This document shows positions 6,755 through 10,964 of a stretch of 10,964 nt of DNA, piece by piece. The position numbers and the translations under genes are program-made. The notes under the pieces were generated by a model. That model was not told the origin of the DNA. It was given only the letters and a program-made list of their open reading frames with translations, and did not search any database. The stretch's first letter is position 1. Each line of letters starts with the position of its first letter. Source of the DNA: Anaerolineae bacterium (GTDB taxonomy: Bacteria; Chloroflexota; Anaerolineae; JAFGEY01); NCBI GenBank assembly GCA_016929205.1, contig JAFGJF010000290.1:1-10964 (forward strand), read 5' to 3'.

Positions 6755-7826
6755 TATTGCCCCTCGCCGCTGCCAGCCGATTCGCGACAAGCACGGCCTG
6801 TTGTGCATCTTGAGCGCAGGCATCAGCTCCCAGCCGCCGCCACAGGTCCGGCGACAGGTTGAATGGATAGCCCCCGACCATAATGCGCACCTCGTGGCCG
6901 GCGTCTGATGCGCGCACGCTGGCGATCATCTCTGCAACGGCGCTCATATGAGGCGTCATTGTTGCCGAAATGGCCAGGACATCGGCTTTTCGGTCGGCAA
7001 GCATGTCCAAAACGCCAGCCGTCGGCGTATTTGCTCCCAAATAGGTGGTGTCCCATCCTTCCATCTCGAAAAAGTCGACGACCATCCGGATCCCCATCTC
7101 GTGCAATTCGCCGCCGACGCAGGTCGCCACGAGTCGTAAACCGCTCTTTTCTGAACTGAAAATGCGAGGATAAAGCTGAGACATAATGAGCTGCGTCGCG
7201 GCAGTGATATAGTGCTCTTGAGCGACGCTGATCTGATTTGTCTGCCACAGGCGACCTACCTCGCGTTGTGCGGGCTGAAAGACGTACAAATAGATATCCC
7301 TGATCGACGTCCCCTGCTCAACGGTATCCAGGATCATGTCGTTGGCGGCGTGTCGCTCTCCTTGCAACAGCGCATCTAGATAGCGTTGTGCCAGTGCGGT
7401 CAACGCGTGGTCGCCGGTCAGAAACGAAGGAATCGAGCCGGGAGCAGCGCGAGCATGCTGCAGCCCGGCCTGGAGCGTGGTGCGCACCACGCCTATCATC
7501 TCGGTTGGCAGTGTCTGCGCCAACGCATCGTCCATGCACTTGAGCGTCGTTACCAGGACATCATCCCCAAAGCCCAGGTTTGCAAACAGCACTTGAGCCC
7601 ATCCGATATACTCGACAAACAGGCACGGGTCGGCCCCGGCGATCGCTTCGGCCAGGTACGAGAGGTGATATCCCACGTCGCGCACGCTTTTCTCATGTCC
7701 TACATTGCCATAAGACTGCCATCGTTCCGGCTTGAGGGCGTATTGCTGTGCAACGACCTTTGCAGCTATCACATCTCGTTGAGCACGGATCGCCTCGCTG
7801 GCTCGTTGCTCAATCCTTTCGACCAT
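6744..7826 (-). CDS. Cobalamin-binding sensor with CarH-type light-sensing motif
   Basis: This encodes 360 residues. Residues 1-125 are a helical region with a recurring pattern (ERWQSYG, DVGYHLSYLAEAI, LFVEYIGWAQ) and no DNA-binding motif. Residues 138-222 form the helical cap found before B12-binding domains and contain W194-x9-E204-H205. This matches the W-x9-EH signature of CarH photoreceptors, where these residues cap the adenosyl side of adenosylcobalamin. Residues 230-355 are the Rossmann B12-binding domain with GELHEMG (H242, predicted lower cobalt ligand; the E-x-H-x-x-G form seen in CarH), LGANTP and VGG. Thermus CarH has a His (His132) directly after the Trp that bonds cobalt after illumination; here it is Gln195. 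The MerR-type DNA-binding domain of CarH is missing. ATG at 7826 follows GGAG; the end overlaps the kinase gene. It could instead be a non-photic B12 sensor or methyl carrier, but no methyltransferase is nearby. Confidence 0.88.
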   Translation of the reverse strand: MVERIEQRASEAIRAQRDVIAAKVVAQQYALKPERWQSYGNVGHEKSVRDVGYHLSYLAEAIAGADPCLFVEYIGWAQVLFANLGFGDDVLVTTLKCMDDALAQTLPTEMIGVVRTTLQAGLQHARAAPGSIPSFLTGDHALTALAQRYLDALLQGERHAANDMILDTVEQGTSIRDIYLYVFQPAQREVGRLWQTNQISVAQEHYITAATQLIMSQLYPRIFSSEKSGLRLVATCVGGELHEMGIRMVVDFFEMEGWDTTYLGANTPTAGVLDMLADRKADVLAISATMTPHMSAVAEMIASVRASDAGHEVRIMVGGYPFNLSPDLWRRLGADACAQDAQQAVLVANRLAAARGNNGC

Positions 7827-7924
7827 AGCTCTCCGACCTTCCTATATTCGACCCTTTCTTTCGGCCCGTGCTGCTTGCAGCGAAGCGACAGGGACCTTGC
7901 TGTTGTGCAATCCATCCACTGATC

Positions 7925-8818
7925 TTATTTGTCTTTTTTGGCGGTGGCCATAAAAACCCGTGGGATCAACACCGGAGTGCGTTTTTTGTAGGCCTCATAG
8001 TCCTCCTGACCGCCCCATTTCTCATCAGCCCGGTCCTCCAGCATTGGCACGCCGCTGATCCGGGTGAGCAGCAGGGTGACAAATACCGGCGAGATCAGGG
8101 TCACCCACTGCCAGCCCCGCAGGATGGGCAGGGCGATGATCGCCACGCCTAACCAGAGCACGATCTCGCCAAAGTAGTTGGGGTGGCGGGACCGGGCCCA
8201 CAGACCGGTGTGGATGAACTTGCCCTTGTTCTCCGGATCCGCCCGGAAGCGGCTTTTCTGAGCATCGGCTGTGGCCTCGACGGAAAACCCGAAAACCCAA
8301 ATCAGGAAACCGATCAGGGCAAAGAAACCCAATTCCTTCCGTATCGTCGTGGTGATCGCGGCCAGCGCCGCGGCCAGGGTAAAAGTCACCCACAATCCCT
8401 GCAGGGTCCAGACATTGAGAAAACGGAAAAAGGAGGGTTTGAGCTCATCGAAACGGGCATCCTTGCCTGCCTTGCGAACGCGTCCGAACAAAAAGATACC
8501 CAGTCGAGCCGCCCAGATCACCACCAGGACCAGCAGCAAGATCGACCGGCCATCGACTTGGGGACTGAGCAGCACAGCAAGGATCGTCACCGAGATGTAA
8601 GTGATGCTGCCGGTGAGGTCAAAGAATTTCTCGCTTTGCAGCAGGTAAGCCGGAATGAAGGCCACCCACTGGATCAGAAAAGCCAACCCAACCGAGAAGG
8701 CAAAGAGTGGAATTCCGAAAACCGAGGCTCCACCTTGGCTGCCGGCCAAAGCGACCCCCAGGCCGATCAGGATGGTAATGAGAACGGCGACAAGTGCGTT
8801 ACGATCTGCTCTTTTCAT
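7925..8818 (-). CDS. DUF1295-family membrane protein (steroid 5-alpha-reductase-like)
   Basis: This encodes 297 residues with about seven hydrophobic segments. Family marks include SEKFFDLTGSITYI (62-75), a basic loop with FGRVRKAGKDARFDELKP, and the C-terminal motif GLWARSRHPNYFGE (205-218). The latter is typical of DUF1295 and of related isoprenylcysteine/steroid-reductase-like membrane enzymes that bind a nucleotide or AdoMet cofactor. The substrate is unknown; by homology a lipid is likely. The frame extends to 8914, but the ATG at 8818 has AAAGGG upstream and begins directly before the first membrane helix. The gap to the upstream DUF3159 gene is 68 bases, and 98 bases separate its stop from the B12-sensor gene, so readthrough into the signalling genes is possible. 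Confidence 0.88.
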   Translation of the reverse strand: MKRADRNALVAVLITILIGLGVALAGSQGGASVFGIPLFAFSVGLAFLIQWVAFIPAYLLQSEKFFDLTGSITYISVTILAVLLSPQVDGRSILLLVLVVIWAARLGIFLFGRVRKAGKDARFDELKPSFFRFLNVWTLQGLWVTFTLAAALAAITTTIRKELGFFALIGFLIWVFGFSVEATADAQKSRFRADPENKGKFIHTGLWARSRHPNYFGEIVLWLGVAIIALPILRGWQWVTLISPVFVTLLLTRISGVPMLEDRADEKWGGQEDYEAYKKRTPVLIPRVFMATAKKDK

Positions 8819-8886
8819 CGTGTTTTGCCCTTTCTGCGCGCTAGACAAGTGGAACGGGTTAATAGAACGTGCAAAAATGTTGAAGC

Positions 8887-9564
8887 TCAGAATCCGCGAC
8901 GCTGCCCTGTCCAAGGCGGATCGGCACCGGTCTCAAACTCGGCCACACTGGGACCCTGCAAATGCCCCAGTCGCCACAGCCCGTACAGGTAGCTCAGCGC
9001 CAACAGCACGACCGTTGCGGGCCAACCCATGATCAGATTGACAACCGCCAAAGTGCCAGCTTGCGCCTCCTGGAAAAAGAGAAATTGGACCATCACCTTG
9101 ACTGTAAAGAAAAGCGTCCAGGCGATGGTCACCTCGCTGTACGCAGGACGTACCCTCGGATGCCAGTACCAACCGAGCGGCCAGCGGCGGGTGATATGGC
9201 TCGTCCAGGCAACAAGCGGACGACCTACCACGACGCTCACCCCGCACACAACCGTCGTCAGGACCCCACTGATCACGCCGGGCAGGAAATAGGCTTCCGC
9301 TCTATTCAACACCCTTGCGGCCAGAATGGCCAGGATCACGCCTCCAAGGCCACCAATGGCATATCTGAGGGATTGCCGTTTGCTCAAACGAAAGAGGCAT
9401 ACCAGCACAGAAACCAGCAAGGAACCCCACACCGCATAGCCAAAGCCCAACAGCGGATTGGCTATTAGGAATATGATGGGCGGGATCACTGAATCGGCCA
9501 GGTTACTGCGCCCGGCGAAAACGGTCCGAAACTCTTGCACCAATTCGCGCAACTTGGCTTTCAC
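8887..9564 (-). CDS. DUF3159-like integral membrane protein
   Basis: This encodes 225 residues with about six hydrophobic segments. It has the layout of DUF3159-type proteins: an amphipathic start, SVIPPIIFLIANPLLGFGYA as first helix, a RLSKRQSLRYA basic loop, then NRAEAYFLPGVISG (87-100) and a VVVGRPLVAW segment (111-120). Function is unknown; related proteins are predicted transport or envelope proteins. The start is GTG at 9564, forming a GTGA overlap with the stop of the DUF1475 gene, and lacks a clear ribosome site of its own. It is therefore probably translated by coupling. The C-terminal tail (from about 203) is polar and would lie outside the membrane core. Family assignment is from remembered motifs and is moderate. 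Confidence 0.8.
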   Translation of the reverse strand: MKAKLRELVQEFRTVFAGRSNLADSVIPPIIFLIANPLLGFGYAVWGSLLVSVLVCLFRLSKRQSLRYAIGGLGGVILAILAARVLNRAEAYFLPGVISGVLTTVVCGVSVVVGRPLVAWTSHITRRWPLGWYWHPRVRPAYSEVTIAWTLFFTVKVMVQFLFFQEAQAGTLAVVNLIMGWPATVVLLALSYLYGLWRLGHLQGPSVAEFETGADPPWTGQRRGF

Positions 9565-9926
9565 GACGATTCGAGCTCATCATTCAATCGATTGCCCAAC
9601 CAGAAGCGTTTCCAGTCCCCGCGGCTGGCGATCAGCGCAATCAGGACGTACAGGCTGGCGGTTAAATTGCCCAGGATCATCACGAGTATCACCCACACAA
9701 TCGATCGAACAATCGACTTTTCACGATAGATGATCCAACCGGAGAACAGGATAAACCCAACGTACACATCGACCAACGACACAATGCCCCAAGGCATCGA
9801 CAAAAGAAGTTGGCCTTCCCCGCCAAAGTCTCCCACGGTGAAACCGTATATGAGAACCGATGCCATGGCCAGCACGCCCAGCACCGCTACGACTTTGGCT
9901 ACGCCATAGAACTTGACGGACCCCAT
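9561..9926 (-). CDS. DUF1475-like small membrane protein
   Basis: This encodes 121 residues with three membrane segments at about 8-29, 44-66 and 74-99, and a basic then acidic tail. The pattern MPWGIVSLVDVYVGF, WIIYREK, then IVWVILVMILGNLTASLYV matches DUF1475. That small family is also found in plants, where the equivalent block reads like PW-LVDFY, W-YKE and a WV-LL-GS-TCAY stretch. No biochemical role is known to me. The ATG at 9926 has an excellent ribosome site (AGGAGG, 6 bases away). Its stop overlaps the start of the DUF3159 gene by 4 bases, and 23 bases separate it from the degV stop, so these genes form one unit. Confidence 0.8.
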   Translation of the reverse strand: MGSVKFYGVAKVVAVLGVLAMASVLIYGFTVGDFGGEGQLLLSMPWGIVSLVDVYVGFILFSGWIIYREKSIVRSIVWVILVMILGNLTASLYVLIALIASRGDWKRFWLGNRLNDELESS

Positions 9927-9949
9927 TTACTGCCTCCTTTTTCCATTAT

Positions 9950-10711
9950 TCAACTTTTTTCGCGCGCGCCAACACAAGCAAAGCCGACCGCGTCAGGTCC
10001 CAGGTGTGTGCCAAAGACCGGGGTGATGTCTACCGATAGAATTTCTCCTTCGGGCAACAAATGCAGGGCTTTTTGACGCAGATCCTGGACTTTTTCGAGC
10101 GAGTGGGTGTGCACCAATGCCACTCGTTCCAGAGGAAGCTGTTCCTCAAGCAAGACGATCAGTCTTTTCATAGCGGCCTCTGTCGTGCGTATCTTTTCGG
10201 CCGTCGGGTTGCCATCGTGCATCTTGAGCAGCGGTTTCATCTGCAACCAGCTACCCAGGGTAGCCATCACGCGGTTCATCCGTCCGCCGCGTCGGAGGAA
10301 TTCCAGCGTATCCAGCGCGGCAAAGACGCGCGTACGCTGACGCTGCTCTTTGATCAAGGCAACGATCTCATCCATGGAGTCTCCTTGGGCAGCCGCTTCT
10401 GCCGCTGCTTGCACAAGGAAACCCAGGCCCAGACTGAGCGACCCGGAGTCAAAGACGGTTACCGGCATGGATGCCTGATGTGCAGCCAAATGTGCCGTGT
10501 CGACGACTGCGCTGAGGCTCTCGGAAATGTGAACGGAGAGAATCTCTGTAGCGCCTCCATCGCCCAGCTTTTCATAGGCTTTGAGAAACATCTGTGGCCC
10601 AGGCATCGCCGTCGTTGGTGGCGGGTCACAATCCGGCAAGCGGGCATAGAACGCCTCGCGCAATAGATCGACGCCGTCCAAATAGCTCTCGCCGCCAAAG
10701 TTGATGTACAA
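9950..10711 (-). CDS. DegV-family (fatty-acid-binding) protein, 5' end disrupted
   Basis: From a TTG at 10711 this reads 253 residues clearly of the DegV/FakB family, proteins that bind a fatty acid and present it to a kinase. Visible marks are YINFGGESYLDGVD at 2-15, PPTTAMP at 31-37, HISESLS at 61-67, TLEFLRRGGR at 135-144 and FGTHLGPDAVG at 233-243. Usual length is about 280; the first 25-30 residues with the D-S-T-x-D-L motif are missing. Just upstream in frame are IVP and then a TGA (10723-10721). The missing part is recognisable in other frames (see the 5' remnant). No ribosome site precedes the TTG, so a product may be weak or absent. In the sequence given it is either a truncated protein or a young pseudogene; the body has no further lesions. 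It heads the membrane-protein group downstream. Confidence 0.8.
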   Translation of the reverse strand: MYINFGGESYLDGVDLLREAFYARLPDCDPPPTTAMPGPQMFLKAYEKLGDGGATEILSVHISESLSAVVDTAHLAAHQASMPVTVFDSGSLSLGLGFLVQAAAEAAAQGDSMDEIVALIKEQRQRTRVFAALDTLEFLRRGGRMNRVMATLGSWLQMKPLLKMHDGNPTAEKIRTTEAAMKRLIVLLEEQLPLERVALVHTHSLEKVQDLRQKALHLLPEGEILSVDITPVFGTHLGPDAVGFACVGAREKS

Positions 10712-10775
10712 AGGTACAATTCAGCGCAGATTCCTGTGATACCGCGCCTTTCAGTGGTCCGTCTAGCAAATCCGC
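10712..10775 (-). pseudogene. Frameshifted 5' remnant of the degV gene
   Basis: On the minus strand three frames carry successive pieces of a DegV N-terminus. ADLLDG is read at 10775-10758; TERRGIT at 10755-10735 in a second frame; IVPLYINFGG from 10720 in the frame of the intact body. Together they resemble the family pattern ADLP-x-ELxERYGITVVPLYxNFGG. Removing the 14 bases 10721-10734 (GGAATCTGCGCTGA) would join GIT to IVPLYINF and also remove the in-frame TGA. Another small shift lies near 10755. The D-S-T that should precede ADL is not readable. Confidence 0.6.
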
Positions 10776-10778
10776 CTT

Positions 10779-10807
10779 ATGATACCACAGATCAGGTGTA
10801 AACTCAA
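10779..10807 (-). promoter_or_regulatory. Candidate sigma-70-type promoter for the degV gene group
   Basis: On the minus strand TTGAGT (10807-10802, four of six matches to the -35 consensus) and TATCAT (10784-10779, five of six to the -10) are separated by exactly 17 bases. Transcription would start near 10772, about 60 bases before the TTG at 10711. It sits where the lost degV N-terminal codons would be, so it could be new or coincidental. Confidence 0.4.
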
Positions 10808-10830
10808 TATATCTCATGATCTCGGAGCAA

Positions 10831-10851
10831 GGTGTTCAGGTGGGGAACACC
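10831..10851. repeat. GGTGTTC-N7-GAACACC inverted repeat
   Basis: A perfect 7-bp inverted repeat (10831-10837 and 10845-10851) with a 7-base centre lies 24 bases upstream of the candidate -35 box of the degV group. On the plus strand five T follow after six bases, so it could be a terminator for a plus-strand transcript, but no plus-strand gene precedes it. An operator is equally likely. Confidence 0.35.
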
Positions 10852-10919
10852 CCCAGGTTTTTAATCGTTCACTTACTCCATTGGTTACAGGTTAAGCAAG
10901 ATGCCAAGTTGTCAAATTT

Positions 10920-10957
10920 GCCATAGCGCGCCATCAGCGGTACGCTCAAGCTATGGC
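10920..10957. repeat. Inverted repeat at the right edge
   Basis: GCCATAGC (10920-10927) and GCTATGGC (10950-10957) form an 8-bp stem, and an inner AGCG/CGCT pair (10936-10939 and 10943-10946) could form a smaller hairpin in the loop. The window ends seven bases later, so its role (leader, terminator or end of a repeat) cannot be decided. Confidence 0.35.
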
Positions 10958-10964
10958 CAAGAAA

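Noticed and set aside
7827..7924. Possible terminator or promoter between DUF1295 and the B12 sensor gene
   Set aside because: Only a 5-bp GCTGC/GCAGC pair with a two-base loop and no T-run are seen, and no convincing -35/-10 pair is present.
8183..8992. Plus-strand open frame of 269 codons opposite the DUF1295 gene
   Set aside because: It is rich in Gln, Lys and Asp as expected from an antisense membrane gene, lacks recognisable motifs, and overlaps a well-supported gene.
10626..10817. Minus-strand open frame of 63 codons starting MRYIEF upstream of degV
   Set aside because: It overlaps the degV body in another frame; its ADLLDG part is better explained as the remnant of the degV N-terminus.
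10953..10964. ATG GCC AAG AAA at the right edge as the start of a plus-strand gene (MAKK)
   Set aside because: Only four codons are visible, no ribosome site precedes it and the ATG lies within an inverted repeat arm, so it cannot be supported.

Overview
The window looks like a chromosomal stretch of a Chloroflexota (Anaerolineae/Caldilineae-like) bacterium. This is an inference. It rests on the NarX-type kinase with the signature ARDLHDAVTQTLFSAS and REC/PAS/GAF architecture, the DUF4397 protein with an LPETG tail, and a DUF1475/DUF3159/DUF1295 membrane cluster. No rRNA, tRNA or marker gene is present to prove it. Nearly all coding is on the minus strand.

Left part (1-2141), read on the minus strand: a DUF4397 surface protein with signal peptide, two repeats and an LPXTG-type sorting tail (987-1772), ended by a hairpin terminator; then the decayed remains of folE (GTP cyclohydrolase I) in three reading frames; then a stand-alone receiver-domain response regulator (107-484). 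A plus-strand 3' end of an NTF2/SnoaL-like gene enters from the left edge. The 369-base gap at 1773-2141 holds only repeats, a 12-bp palindrome and the terminator of the signalling operon.

Central part (2142-7826): a tightly packed signalling operon. In transcription order it encodes a cobalamin-binding protein with the CarH-type W-x9-EH light-sensor motif, a soluble HisKA histidine kinase, a large REC-PAS-PAS-PAS-GAF-HisKA_3 kinase, and a NarL/LuxR response regulator. Overlaps of 11 and 14 bases and a 7-base gap between them argue for coupled expression. The likely logic is a B12-based (possibly light or redox) signal passed through a kinase to the receiver of a second kinase and on to a DNA-binding regulator.

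Right part (7925-10964): upstream in the same direction lie a DegV-family gene with a broken 5' end, then DUF1475, DUF3159 and DUF1295 membrane proteins, closely spaced and partly overlapping. The gap to the B12-protein gene is 98 bases with no convincing terminator, so all eight genes could share transcripts. The final 250 bases hold a candidate promoter for the degV group and inverted repeats.

The most interesting content is the B12 photoreceptor-like gene fused by operon structure to a two-kinase cascade. Next are the two eroding genes (folE and the degV 5' end).
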